A stretch of DNA of 64,000 bases from Endotrypanum monterogeii (GCA_000333855.2 CM007321.1:1-64000), one strand, 5' to 3'. Shown: positions 22,181 to 32,677, numbered from the stretch's first letter. Notes: a model not told the origin generated them from the sequence alone. Made by a program: numbers and translations.

Positions 22181-22377
22181 CTACACCGCCCACCGGCAAT
22201 GTGTGTGTGTGTGTGTGTATGTTTGTGGTGCTGGATCATTTCATGTGGAGCAGACCTAAAGCACTACAGGATAGAAAGCTCTCGCGTTTTTTTTTTTGCC
22301 CGGGAGGAGGAGGAGGAGGGGAGGGGTGAGCTGCTTCCCCGCACCCACTCCCTATCATCGGTGCTGTGCACATCCTA
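22127..22377. repeat. CA and GT dinucleotide arrays
   Basis: The short spacer is dominated by (CA)n at 22139-22177 and (GT)n at 22201-22220, so the two arrays form an inverted pair about 25 bases apart on one strand and could fold into a hairpin in the transcript. Confidence 0.8.
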
Positions 22378-23199
22378 CTAAAACGGTTCGATACTGTCGA
22401 GTTCCGCCTGTGTGAAAGGCAACGCCCCGTGCGCCACACCGCGATCGCTCAGCAGCTGCAATATACAATTCACAGCACTACGATAGGAAGGTGCGTCTAC
22501 TTCTGTGAGGATATGAGTGCGGCGATACGCCTCCATCGCAGCGCGACGCATGTCCCTGCTGAAGGAAAGACGTTGCTCCTCGGCATCCTCAGGGGCACGC
22601 CTGCGAATGCGCGCTACCCGCACCGCCTCCTCGACGCACAGCAAAACTCCGACATCCGGTCTGGGCAGGTCCTCCGGCCAGCGATACACCGCATCGCCGT
22701 CAGGCGGTAGACAGTCATAGCTGCAGCCGTTGGCCAGCGCCATCGCGCATGTGGAACACCACCATCGGTCGACAACGACGACGGAGGACTGTGCTGCGAC
22801 GAGGATGCTCTCTGCCGCAATATAATTGGCAGCGGAATAGAACGCCCTCGCCAACACTTCGTCTTGGCCTCGGAAAGCCTCGCGAATCTCTGCAAACTGG
22901 GGCGGCGGCGTGCACATAGCCACCCCTGAGAGCCTACCCGCCAGAGTGGCCGCAACGAGAGTCTTACCAGTGCCATCCAACCCCTCCAGAAGGATGATCG
23001 GGTGGTTGCGTGCCTGAGTGCCTCTCATCAATGTGCTCAGGGACTGTGCCTGGCGAACGAAATGGGAGCAGCTGGGTGTCCACCACGGCGGCGGCGGCGA
23101 CAACTGTGCGACGGCATTCAATATTCGGAGAGAGTCGAGACGAGACTTGTACACGTTCGTGCCTCCGTGCAGCGCGTGCGCCAGGGCAGCTGTGGACAT
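22378..23199 (-). CDS. Thymidylate kinase / UMP-CMP kinase 2-like
   Basis: The 273-residue product carries a P-loop GLDGTGKT at 73-80 and a DRWWCST motif at 144-150 that corresponds to the DRY/H motif of thymidylate kinases and of mitochondrial UMP-CMP kinase 2. These enzymes phosphorylate dTMP or UMP/CMP with ATP, supplying nucleotides for DNA synthesis. An extra N-terminal region of about 65 residues precedes the kinase core, and a lid-like Arg-rich segment (RVARIRRRAPEDAEEQRLSF, about 205-225) follows. The N-terminal extension is longer than bacterial Tmk (about 210 residues) and like CMPK2; organelle targeting is possible but not shown. The frame is intact. Confidence 0.85.
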   Translation of the reverse strand: MSTAALAHALHGGTNVYKSRLDSLRILNAVAQLSPPPPWWTPSCSHFVRQAQSLSTLMRGTQARNHPIILLEGLDGTGKTLVAATLAGRLSGVAMCTPPPQFAEIREAFRGQDEVLARAFYSAANYIAAESILVAAQSSVVVVDRWWCSTCAMALANGCSYDCLPPDGDAVYRWPEDLPRPDVGVLLCVEEAVRVARIRRRAPEDAEEQRLSFSRDMRRAAMEAYRRTHILTEVDAPSYRSAVNCILQLLSDRGVAHGALPFTQAELDSIEPF

Positions 23200-23736
23200 C
23201 CGAATGAGTCAAGCGCCAATGTATTGCTTCCTGAATAAAAAAAGTCGTTACGCAGATCTGTGCGTTGGAGGTGAATGGTGAAGCCCTCACGCCCACACAC
23301 AAACTCGATTGCCCTTCCCCCAACAGACGAGGGAAAGCTGTGACACGAAAAATGAGGAGGTACAACAGTGAAATAATGACGTACACGCGCGCGCTCTCTT
23401 ACGTATCCACACCCAACGTGCAGGAGCTAGTGATAGCCTTCAGGGGTCGGTATAAAATAAAACCACATGAAGAGATTCACACGGAAGACATCTCGCTCCA
23501 AGCAGGCAGAGATGTACACATTATGCAGGTGGGGTGTACGAGAGTCCGACGGCATCTTTTTTTGCCTGTGGACGGGACGCTGTCACGGAACCCAAAAATA
23601 TTTTTTCGTTTGTATATTTTCTGTGATGTAGGAGACCGATGCTGATGATGTGGAGATGATCCCTCGTGCAGTGGCGACCTCCCCTTTCGTCCAAGACACA
23701 AACACACACACACACACTTATGCACATTGCTTCAGA
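23200..23736. other. Intergenic region, no gene seen
   Basis: It contains a CA repeat at 23700-23717 just past the stop of the fucosyltransferase gene and otherwise mixed sequence. Nothing else recognisable. Confidence 0.5.
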
Positions 23737-24759
23737 TTAGATGAGCACCCACCCAGGGCAATAAAGATGATTCGATGCCGGGTAGGGATCCTTCACAAAC
23801 CACTTGGACGGTGCGATGACACGTCGCAATGCAACACAGTTCAGGTAAGCGCCCCACCACGAGAAGGTCGAGTTTGCCATGACAACGTCGTTGCATTGCG
23901 CCATCATCAGCAACTCCAGCACGTCACGCGGCATCATCGGCACGGGCGGCGGTGACGCAGATGTCTTGGCAGGCCCCCTGTTCGCTTCTGCCGCAGCACA
24001 GACGAGGCTGACCATGACAGCATCTCTGTACTTGGTACGGAAGTACCCCACAACCAAGTGACCAAAGCCCTCTTCGTCGCAGAAGATGAGCAGGTGTATA
24101 GAGGGTAACTGCGACTGGCGATGTGAGGATGGGGGCTGCAACAGAAAGCCGCCTAGCAGCTGCCGAACGGCTACGTCGTAGTACTCCACAACATCCAGTT
24201 GGACAAATATGTCCGAAAATTCTGTGTAGTCACCGCGCCGGACGTGTATGGCAACCGTATGGCACGAGCCGCCGTCGTTATACATAGACAAGTGCTCACG
24301 CGCGGCGCCCCACAGCGCTGTCGGAATTACAGATGTTATAAGCGGGTGATCATCAAAAAAGACGTGGCTTTGGAAAAAGCCGATCATGTTGAAGACAGAT
24401 GACTGCTGTGCGTCAAGACGCACTTTCTGCACGGGCCGCATCTCGGGAACCACCACGATGGGCAAGAGTGGCAGCGATTGCCCAGGCATACACATCTGCA
24501 CCCCATGCGCGTCGAGATCGCGAAATAAAGAGTCCCAGTAGGTGGGACGTGGGGGCCCCGAGCTGCCGCTGAGAGGTGCTGCTTCGAGGTATGCCGGTAT
24601 GCCTGTGCGCCGCGAAGTCGCTAACAGATTTGCAACAAGAAAGAGTTGGTTTCCCAGGCCACCGATGATATTCGTTGTGAGATACGCTTTTGCACGCGTG
24701 CTTGACGGCACAGCTGCCCCGACTGCGCTGGCAGCAAAGACCCGATAAGACGTCTTCAT
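23737..24759 (-). CDS. FUT1: GT11 alpha-1,2-fucosyltransferase
   Basis: The 340-residue product shows the family-11 glycosyltransferase motifs: IIGGLGNQLF at 31-40, HVRRGDY at 172-178 (GDP-fucose binding) and NSTFSWWGAYL at 296-306. It transfers fucose from GDP-fucose to galactose in alpha-1,2 linkage. The start at 24759 begins a basic, Ala/Ser/Thr/Arg-rich stretch without a transmembrane anchor, which fits a mitochondrial presequence. L. major FUT1 (LmjF.01.0100, from memory) and T. brucei FUT1 are mitochondrial and essential; that is established knowledge, here transferred by similarity. Upstream Mets in the longer frame lie in CA/GA repeats and are not credible. A candidate trans-splice acceptor lies 83 bases upstream. 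Confidence 0.9.
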   Translation of the reverse strand: MKTSYRVFAASAVGAAVPSSTRAKAYLTTNIIGGLGNQLFLVANLLATSRRTGIPAYLEAAPLSGSSGPPRPTYWDSLFRDLDAHGVQMCMPGQSLPLLPIVVVPEMRPVQKVRLDAQQSSVFNMIGFFQSHVFFDDHPLITSVIPTALWGAAREHLSMYNDGGSCHTVAIHVRRGDYTEFSDIFVQLDVVEYYDVAVRQLLGGFLLQPPSSHRQSQLPSIHLLIFCDEEGFGHLVVGYFRTKYRDAVMVSLVCAAAEANRGPAKTSASPPPVPMMPRDVLELLMMAQCNDVVMANSTFSWWGAYLNCVALRRVIAPSKWFVKDPYPASNHLYCPGWVLI

Positions 24760-25005
24760 AGACGTCAATTGCGCTGCTGCAGGTGAGGTATATAAATATG
24801 TACACCTATGTGTGTGTGTGGAGGGGGGGGGGGGGGCGCAGCCTGGAAAAAAAAAAAAAGTGGTGGAAGATATTCCAAGCAACCAAAGGAAGGAGTTTTT
24901 GGGCATCGAAGGTGCGCATTCGAGACAATCCACGCCGGTGATGAAAACATGGAAACCAGAGCAGACACGCTCGCTCCGCCATTCGACCCTCCCCCCACCC
25001 CCCGG

Positions 25006-25047
<42 letters not shown>

Positions 25048-25586
25048 AGAGAGAGTGACAAGAGGTGAGTAGCAGCGGAGCACCCTGCTTGACAGATAAC
25101 CGTACTTGAATTGGAAAGAAAGGGCAGAGCGGAAGGAAACCACGACACCCACAAGTGTTCGAGGAAGTGCGTCGAGACTCCCTTACGCCACACCACATCG
25201 CACAGAAGAGGATGCGGCCACGCTCACACGTAAATGCCTACGGGAGCGTGTTGCATCCACCCACCCACCCACCCCCCCTCTCTTTCTACCCAGGATTGAT
25301 CTGCTGTGAAACTAAACAACGGCGAAAGGTGCGGTGCGCTCTCCCGGGTACGGAACCACGCACAAACCATCAAAGGTACATTCAAAGATGCGCATATCCT
25401 CAGGCGAGGCAACAAAACTCGGCAATAACCCCCCACCACACACACACACACACAAACACACCCTCCCCACACGCCTGCGCGTGAACCTGATACTAGGTGG
25501 GGGGAGGGGAGACCTAAGTACCTGATAGAGGAGCCAGGAAAAAAAAAATAAAACAAGGGAGGGAGAAGGACAGAAATCGGAGTCCG
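24760..25586. other. Intergenic region with G-run and CA array
   Basis: No gene seen. Apart from the splice-signal candidate, it holds a G14 run at about 24823-24836, (CA)n followed by (GA)n at 25009-25055 and a CACCC block at 25258-25277. Confidence 0.55.
24843..24859 (-). promoter_or_regulatory. Candidate SL trans-splice acceptor of the fucosyltransferase gene
   Basis: On the transcribed strand a T13 tract (plus-strand A-run 24847-24859) is followed by CC and the first AG at 24844-24843. That is the expected layout of a polypyrimidine tract with an AG acceptor. It would give a 5' UTR of about 83 nucleotides and exclude the upstream Mets of the longer frame. Confidence 0.45.
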
Positions 25587-26192
25587 CTACAACTTTGTAT
25601 CGCGGTGCTTGATACCCTTCTGGTCCAAAAGCATTTGCAAGTCGCCGTTCTCGGCCATCTTCAGAATAATGTCGACGCCGCCGGCAAACTCCCCTTTCAC
25701 GAACACCTGTGGAATCGTTGGCCACTCGCTCACTTCCTTCACGTAGCTACGCACGACAGGGTGTGCAAGCACATCAAATGAAGTGTACTCCACACCAAGT
25801 GCCTCCATCACGTCAATCATGCGCTTTGAGAAGGCACACATCGGTGCCTCGGGAACGCCCTTGATGAATACAACAATCTCCTCGGCTTGGATCGTGTCGA
25901 GAATATCTTTTTTGATCATGGCCACCTCATCCTCGGCGAGGTCGCTGGCCACCATGCGGGGCTGGAAATCGGGGTGCGTCTCCTCCAAGTCCACCGCACC
26001 AGGAACCGTGGACGACGCATCGATTGTCGGCCTCGACGGCGTCAACCAGACCGCGCCTCTCGTCCAAAGCGACCGCGCCGTGAGGGCCATCACACGATGC
26101 GGTTGCGCCACACATGGCGCACTTGTCGTTGCCGGTACACTGCGTGTGAGCACACGGCGACCGGAGGAGAACGCGATACGCGATTGGCGCAT
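25587..26192 (-). CDS. Mitochondrial monothiol glutaredoxin (1-C-Grx1-like)
   Basis: The domain at about residues 95-195 is a monothiol glutaredoxin. The active site reads CAFS, with one Cys (C119 from the chosen start) instead of CPYC, followed by the cis-Pro TIPQ and a C-terminal GG. T. brucei 1-C-Grx1 has CAYS in the same place and works in mitochondrial Fe-S cluster supply with trypanothione as thiol. The N terminus is Arg/Ser-rich without acids, a typical presequence. The Met at 26192 begins that presequence; a Met eight codons upstream (26216) is also possible and would prefix a hydrophobic MSYLLVVT. A linker of about 60 residues precedes the domain. Confidence 0.9.
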   Translation of the reverse strand: MRQSRIAFSSGRRVLTRSVPATTSAPCVAQPHRVMALTARSLWTRGAVWLTPSRPTIDASSTVPGAVDLEETHPDFQPRMVASDLAEDEVAMIKKDILDTIQAEEIVVFIKGVPEAPMCAFSKRMIDVMEALGVEYTSFDVLAHPVVRSYVKEVSEWPTIPQVFVKGEFAGGVDIILKMAENGDLQMLLDQKGIKHRDTKL

Positions 26193-26519
26193 GGTCACGA
26201 CTAACAGGTAAGACAATCACCAGATTGGAGTAGGGCAGCAACAACCATGCAGGGAAAAACGGAGGCTTTGCTTGCCGTAGCCGCTGTACGAGTAAGCGAT
26301 GACCTGCAATGTGAATACAGCCTCTACACCAACCCTCTCCTCTCCTGCGGTATCGATGACAGGGGAGCAGACGGGGAGAAACGAGGCGGAGAAGCCTCGG
26401 CGCAATGAGAGCTGTGTCCACAAAGAAATAGGAAACGAGTGGTAGACAGAAAAGAAGGACCACGCGTGCGAAGCGAAAACCCGTCGCTTCACTTTTTTTT
26501 TTTTTTGCAGACCTCTCTT

Positions 26520-26552
<33 letters not shown>

Positions 26553-27755
26553 CTGTGTGTGTGTGTGTCTGTGTCTGTGTGTGTGTGTGTGTTGTGTGTG
26601 TGTGTGTCTGTGTGTGTGTGTGTCTGTGTGTGTGTCTGTGTGTGTGTGTGTGTGTCTGTGTTGTGTGTGTGTCTGTGTGTGTGACTAGGAGTAGGGGAAA
26701 GTGCGTCTATCTGAATATACTAGCCGAGTGCTTTTGCTGTTGTAGTAGGCACTGCAGCGGCAGGGGAATTGAGGTAGAAGCGTGACATCGCTCAAACATG
26801 TCGCCGGCATTGGCGGGACGCACAGAAGAGAGGAAGAGGGCAAGCGGCAGATGAAGAAGAGGAGAGGGGGGGGGCGATCATGAGTAAAATCCAAAAGCAA
26901 TCTGAAAAGCGAGACAAATGTGCACTTATCGTATAGGCACATATCCACCCCCCCCCACACACACACACACAGTCATCGACTTGCTAACAGTCGAGAGGGG
27001 ATTCAAAGTGCAAAACATAATTGACCTATAAAGAAATAAGGGAAGAGAAGAGATATGTGAAACAATTTTGTTTCCGAGTCACCTGTGTTCGGTCTAAAGA
27101 GGGACTCTCGATGCTTGCCGCGAATGCGACAACAGAGACTCAGGGCGTCGACGCAGCCATGGCATCGAAAACCATTGACAGCGATATCGGAAGTTGGTGG
27201 AAGAGTAGCTAGTCATTTCGCTTGTCGTCGTGATGTTGTGACTGTTGTTGCACTCGGGGTGCGTCTCGTGAGGGCTCAGAAAGAGAGAGAGAGAGAGAGA
27301 GCGATGGACGCGCATCTACAGCCAGTGATGTCTTCACAAAAAAAAAAAAACCAAACGACAAGCCACGAACACTGAAGACGAAGGAGGTGAAGTGTTATGG
27401 TGGCTGCAAAAGGGAGGGGAGGATGAGGAGTCAGGACACCCCAATAGATATGGTTCAACGAGCGATCTAATGTACTCGCTTTCTCCACAACACACCGCCA
27501 TGAAGTCACGACGGAGCCGCTCCTCACCCGCCTTCTTTTTTTCACGCGAATATAGCCTCCACACGCGGACGCGAAGTGACTCCCCTCCCCTCCCGGTTGG
27601 TGAGGAGAAATAGGAGGCGCACATCTCTGTGTGGAGTTGTCGCACGCACTCCCCCTTACCACCACCACCATCACCCCCCCCAACCTTTCTATCTGGTCCC
27701 CTTCGCTTGCTACATGAGATCTTCCGCCGTCACCAACACCGAGCCTCTCCGACCG
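26193..27755. other. Intergenic region with long TTTC/TG composite array
   Basis: No gene seen. A (CTTT)n then TG array with interspersed TC units spans about 26517-26684, the longest dinucleotide-type tract here. A C-rich/CA block lies at 26946-26970, GA repeats at 27280-27300 and an A13 run near 27337-27349. The predicted frames are poly-CV and poly-TH products of the array. Confidence 0.6.
26517..26684. repeat. Composite TTTC and TG/TCTG microsatellite
   Basis: A pure-pyrimidine start (TCTC, then TTTC units) passes into about 130 bases of (TG)n interrupted by regularly spaced TCTG and TTG units. The interruptions suggest an old array rather than a freshly expanded one. Confidence 0.85.
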
Positions 27756-29579
27756 TCAAGAGAGCATGTCGCTGTCGCTATCTGAGTCCACCAAGAAACG
27801 TTTGAGCTCAGGGCGCACCGGGCGCGGCGCGGAGGGCTGAGCGACATCTGTGGGTGGAACGCGAGATGCGCTGGAGGATCGGCGGCTGGAGAGGCGCGAC
27901 GACGGTGAGGTTGTAGAAGGCGGCGGCAGTTGCGGTGGCTTTCTCACATCCGTTGAGGTGGCTGCGGGCATCGAGGCCTGCACCTTAACCCACTTCATAT
28001 TGGACGGTATTGTCGGTGGGATCTTGGTGATCAGAATTTGCCCATCGGGGCCACGCACCGGTTTCTTCACGAGCCGTTGCGTTGCCGGCGGTGACTTGGG
28101 CCCGGTTTGTGGATGCGCGGATCGCCCTCCCCCGGTATCGGTGCGCCACGTGCTGCTAAGCGTTGATGCAGACGCTGCCAGCGCCAGGACACGCTCTGGT
28201 GTCCCTTCTACATGATCCATCCCCTCGGTATGCAAGGAGGCGACAGATTTTTGATCCTTCGCCGTGCCGGAGAACTTCTCGAGTTTTCGAGGCGCCGAGG
28301 TGGACGTGGTGGTGAAGGTATGCGACGGCAACGGCGCCGTCACCGCCGGTGACCGTGTGGCCACTGGAGAGAGCTCCACCACCGGTTGCTGCGTTACCGT
28401 AAGGGGTGACTCCCCAAGAGGGAGACGGGCCGCGCTTAGGTCCGCTGCTACCGCTGGAACCGGCAGGTCCTGGGCGCTGTTGGGGATATCGCTGAGCCTC
28501 GCTAGAGTCTGTGCCGGATGCTTCCCCTGCTGCGAAATCAATTCCACTGGCGAGCGCATATCAGCGGTGGGCGCTGACGCCTGCGCAGGGGATGCTGCGT
28601 GAGAACGCGCCTCGTCCTCTGTCGCTGATGACACCTCCCTCTGTTGGTCCTCGCACACACCAGCGTGCGTCAGGGACGACGATGGAGCCGCGGCCCCCGC
28701 GGGCGGCGTCCTTCCACGAATGTCCCGCGCTGTGCCTCCTGATGACTGCTGCGGGTGTGGTGCGTACTGGTAGGTACTTTTCTTTTCCATCTGTGTCTGG
28801 AAGGCGTGTGTGTCGATGCCGAGGTGGCGCTTCTCCTCTGGGGTGAGGTAGGCAGCAACCAGCTCGCGCATGGCATCGTGTAATACGCTCATAGCATCAG
28901 CAACTGCCTCTAATGCGAGCTGCTGATGGGCTTCGGGCTTCTCAGTTAGTTGGACCTCGCCGCGCTGCTCCTTGGAGTGACGAGGGTCAGTGCGCATGGC
29001 CTGCGTGAGCTGGTGTGTCATATTATCCTTGCAGTGGTACAGCTCGGAGACCTCGTCGTAGAGTTCGATCAGCTTGCGAGTGACACGGACGCGGTATCGA
29101 ACGCGCTCTGTGGTCGTCGTCCAGCCAGGACGAACCTCAGCGAGGTCTCGGCTCCGATGCGGCTGTCGGGTAGCCGCGATGGAATGAAGCGGAGGCGGGC
29201 TGCTAGGATTTTTGCGCCCTGTGGTGGTTGCGTTCACGCCACCAGCCCGCTCTTCTCGAAGATTCCTGCCCAGAACATCATAGTGCTTTCCGGCCGACGC
29301 CTCTGAAGAGGGAAGCAATATAGCTGGGTGAACAGAAGCATACAGCTGCTGCATCGCGCTGGAGGATGAACGGGGCATCGTCCACGGTGACTGATGATAC
29401 TCCGCGACAGGCGCCATCAGTGTCGCGCTGATGTCGCGCGCGCGGTCGCAGCGACGCAGTGGGAGCAGCGTTGTAGTGACTGGGAACGTGGCGCCATCGA
29501 CTCCACTGCAATGCTCTGCATGTTGATTGTCCTGGTGCAATCGCTGATGACGTGAAGATGGCAAAGTGTTGGGATACAT
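27756..29579 (-). CDS. Unknown protein, paralogue of the downstream 400-residue gene product
   Basis: The 607-residue product is mostly Ser/Pro/Ala/Thr-rich and predicted disordered. A compact helical region at about 160-262 contains RVTRKLIELYDEVSELYHC and QQLALEAVADAMSVLHDA, ending in a T/LTPEEKRHLGIDTHAF signature. The same architecture occurs in the neighbouring gene at 30837-32039, so the two look like diverged tandem duplicates. A Ser-Asp repeat ends the protein. No known domain is recognised, so function is not assigned. Confidence 0.8.
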   Translation of the reverse strand: MYPNTLPSSRHQRLHQDNQHAEHCSGVDGATFPVTTTLLPLRRCDRARDISATLMAPVAEYHQSPWTMPRSSSSAMQQLYASVHPAILLPSSEASAGKHYDVLGRNLREERAGGVNATTTGRKNPSSPPPLHSIAATRQPHRSRDLAEVRPGWTTTTERVRYRVRVTRKLIELYDEVSELYHCKDNMTHQLTQAMRTDPRHSKEQRGEVQLTEKPEAHQQLALEAVADAMSVLHDAMRELVAAYLTPEEKRHLGIDTHAFQTQMEKKSTYQYAPHPQQSSGGTARDIRGRTPPAGAAAPSSSLTHAGVCEDQQREVSSATEDEARSHAASPAQASAPTADMRSPVELISQQGKHPAQTLARLSDIPNSAQDLPVPAVAADLSAARLPLGESPLTVTQQPVVELSPVATRSPAVTAPLPSHTFTTTSTSAPRKLEKFSGTAKDQKSVASLHTEGMDHVEGTPERVLALAASASTLSSTWRTDTGGGRSAHPQTGPKSPPATQRLVKKPVRGPDGQILITKIPPTIPSNMKWVKVQASMPAATSTDVRKPPQLPPPSTTSPSSRLSSRRSSSASRVPPTDVAQPSAPRPVRPELKRFLVDSDSDSDMLS

Positions 29580-29676
29580 GTTGCTGGTGTTTGTTGAAGG
29601 TGGGTGTATGTGTGTGTGTGTGTGGAGGGGAGGGGAGGGGAGAACGATGGAAGGGAGGTATAGATATATCTATATC

Positions 29677-29714
<38 letters not shown>

Positions 29715-30836
29715 CGTGTATGTGTAATAGCCCGTATGCACTATGAAGGACACAATTTTTTGAAAGAGGAGGCAAGGGGAATGGATGAGATGCGGTCGAA
29801 AGGAGGGAGGTCGGTGGCCCACGAGGGTGTAGTCCAGGCCGTCGCCGCTTGCGGAGTCGCCTCGATATGCACGTACGCGGTGGCGAGGAGGGAAAGAGGG
29901 CTCACCAAGTCCAAGAGAGGACACGTGCTTCGACTGCATAGACCAAGGAATCCACGGAGGTGGGGGGGGGGGGGGGGAAGTTACAGTCGAGTATACATTA
30001 TCAAAAGGAAACTGTGGGGGAACGTATGGTCTTGGCCACGGTGGTCGAGAGCACAGGGTCAAGCAGTCTGGAGGATGGAGGAAGAGAAAGGAGGGGGAGA
30101 GGGGGATGTAGCCAACTGCCGCTTCGCCAAACCACAAGAATCGTCGTGGAAACAAAAAAAAAAAAAAACGGGAAAGATGCTCAAATGCGGAGGAAAACAA
30201 AAGAAAAAAAGATGCGCCAAATCGCCGGTATCCCTACCAACGCTGCTCCCTCTGCCCACATGTGTCTTGGGTGGAGGTTGGCCGCCGCCTCCGCTCACTG
30301 TTTCCCAATAGACATTTCCCTGGGAGAAGAGAGAAGAGAGAGGAGGAGAGAATTGTGTGGGCGTCAATGCAGTCAAACATAGTGACTATATTGACCCATT
30401 CACTGCGCGACGCGTGCCTTTTGTTTTTTTTTTAATATAATGAGTGCATTGACTCTCCAACCGTTTCCCCGTCCCCCCCCCCACACACACACAGTTCCCA
30501 GAAATATATAAGTACATAAGGAGTACTAACTGTGTTGACATTTAAAAGGCGCACAGACAAAAGAATGGGGGAAACGAGAAGAGAACGCGGCACGCGGCGG
30601 CTGTGCATGGCGGTGGCTGAATACTTCCACCGCCCCCCCCCCAATATAAGCCGCGCAACACCTGTCGTAGATTGGAGCCGATAAACAGAATGGGGAGGAG
30701 GGGAGGAAGTGAACCAGCACGCGTCAAGAATGGAAAACAGGCGCCGATGAATACCCCTCCCCTCCCCTCCCCTCCCCTCGCCTCCCCCCCCCCCATCCTA
30801 ACCCCTCTCGTCCTCTGAAGCCAATGTGGTCTCTCC
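29580..30836. other. Intergenic region with TA/TG arrays and a GGGGA repeat
   Basis: No gene seen. It contains a TA array with TG tail at 29671-29716, a G-run of about 15 at 29962-29977, an A15 run at 30154-30168, and (CCCCT)5 at 30754-30778, which on the transcribed strand is (GGGGA)5, lying 60 bases past the stop of the next gene. The last is a strong G-quadruplex candidate in the 3' UTR. Confidence 0.55.
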
Positions 30837-32039
30837 TCAAGAAAACGATGGTACCGAGCTCGAGCCGGCAAAGGAACTTGCAGATGCGGAGGACACGGTA
30901 GAGGGTGAAGAGTTTGATCGCTGCGGTGCGGTGTGTGCTCGAGCACCGCGATGAGGTAGCGATGCAGCCACGGTGATGGACCCCGTACCTTCGCATGTTG
31001 ACGCCCCCGCAGCTAACTTCGCCTTCCCCTTCAGCTCCCGAACTCTTCGATGGTAGAGTCTTCGCAGCTCCTCCAAGAGTGCATCGGCACCACCGCCTTG
31101 GTCCTCACCCGAAGACCCCCCGCTCCCCGCACGTTTGCGAGCCGTGGCACTTCCCCGATCAGCTGCGGCGTCGTTGCGGTGTTGGTGATACGACGCACTG
31201 CTGCTGTTGAGATCGTGGCTGCGCCTTGTACTTGAAGCGCGATAGTCCTCATCTAAAGCCCTCGACGCGGAAGACTTCCTCTGGCCACTCATCGCAGATC
31301 CTGCAGATGCTACAATTCGCCCCACGTGCCCCTCTGCTAGTGCGCGTTGCGGGGAAGTAGAGGCACTCAGGGGGCGTGAGAGCACCACCTCCCGATCGAT
31401 ATCGCTCGCGCGCAGGTACGCTGGGTTCGCACCCAGTGAGACCTTCTCCCCATCTGAGAGGAAGTGAGCGGCGAGGCGGACAGATGTGTTGCGCAGCACC
31501 TGAAGAGTGTCCTCCATCTCGCTTAGGATTGCCTCCTGCAATGCGATGTGCTGCGAAGCGGCAACAGAGATTGGGATGCCGTCAGGGATCTCACTGCGTC
31601 GACTAAGGTGATACTCATCTCTAATATCGGCCAGGATGTCGGGGTGCAGCTGCATAGCTGTCCTCCACACGGGCCGCAGATGCGAGCGCATCGCAACGTA
31701 TGTCGACTCGATGTTGTTGTGGAACTCTGCATAGCGTCGAACTGCCTCGCGCCGCACCCACGCTGCGTCCTCGAAAGTTGAAATACTGCTCTGCACAGCC
31801 TCCTCCGTCAGTGGCTGTGGTGCTGAGGCGGCATTGGGAGATCCACTGACCCTCTCTCCCTCCTCTCCGTAAGGCGCATGGCCTCCACGGCCTCGAATGC
31901 TGCGCAGGGGCTGGGCTGATGACTCCTTTAGCGCCACCACAATGACTTCGCGCAGAGCCGCCGGAACACTTGCCCAGTCGCCGTCACCACGCGCCACTGC
32001 TCTCGCCACGCGAGACACCCCAAACTCTCTCGAGTGCAT
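30837..32039 (-). CDS. Unknown protein, paralogue of the 607-residue neighbour
   Basis: The 400-residue product has an unremarkable N terminus, a helical region at about 96-215 and a Ser/Ala/Gly-rich disordered C-terminal half. The helical region carries RREAVRRYAEFHNNIESTYVAM, then SQHIALQEAILSEMEDTLQVL and HFLSDGEKVSLGANPAYL. The last two align with QQLALEAVADAMSVLHDAM and YLTPEEKRHLGIDTHAF of the gene at 27756-29579. I see no enzymatic motif. The start at 32039 is the first Met of the coding-type stretch. The two genes are transcribed in tandem and separated by 1.26 kb. Confidence 0.8.
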   Translation of the reverse strand: MHSREFGVSRVARAVARGDGDWASVPAALREVIVVALKESSAQPLRSIRGRGGHAPYGEEGERVSGSPNAASAPQPLTEEAVQSSISTFEDAAWVRREAVRRYAEFHNNIESTYVAMRSHLRPVWRTAMQLHPDILADIRDEYHLSRRSEIPDGIPISVAASQHIALQEAILSEMEDTLQVLRNTSVRLAAHFLSDGEKVSLGANPAYLRASDIDREVVLSRPLSASTSPQRALAEGHVGRIVASAGSAMSGQRKSSASRALDEDYRASSTRRSHDLNSSSASYHQHRNDAAADRGSATARKRAGSGGSSGEDQGGGADALLEELRRLYHRRVRELKGKAKLAAGASTCEGTGSITVAASLPHRGARAHTAPQRSNSSPSTVSSASASSFAGSSSVPSFS

Positions 32040-32677
32040 GCCTCGTCCAGCTGCTTCGTCGATGTGTAGCTGTCTGTGTGTGGAGAACGGTTTGGGATAT
32101 CAAACTAACGAAAGGTCTGTGGGCCACTCCTCTTTTTTTTCTCTCTTTCTTGAGGCGTGTGGTATCTATGCAACGATATCTACACGAAACGCATTTATGT
32201 GTATGTGTGTGTGTGTGTGTGTGTGTGAAGGGAAGAAAAGGAGGAGGAATACTGGGAGCTACGCAGTCGACAGGGGGGGGGGGCAAGAAGACCGCTCACA
32301 CTCACCGCCACTCGACTCCCCACCACCCCCGGCAGCAAAAAAAAAGGCTCCCTCCACATCTCTCTCGTCAGAATACAGGCAACTGCCCGACGTGACGACC
32401 TGGCCCACGCGGACACGCAGGGAGGTCACCTCCTCCCCCCTCCCCCTATGCAACAGGCCACGTATAAAAAAAAGGGGGGGATCGGGGCGCGGCTGAGTGA
32501 CCTCTCGCCCGTTTTTTTTGTTTTTTTTCTCCAAGCTCGGGGAACAGATACGGAAAACACAGTGAGCGACGACACAAGACAAGGAGGTGCAGAAGGGGGG
32601 GAGGGGGGTCTCCATGTGAGATGCGGGTCGGTGCGCATATCACAGATGCAGCGGCGTGCGGTGAACACGCCATCGTG

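Noticed and set aside
24760..25152. N-terminal extension of the fucosyltransferase frame
   Set aside because: Reads through CA/GA repeats and a poly-G run, and lies upstream of a candidate splice acceptor.
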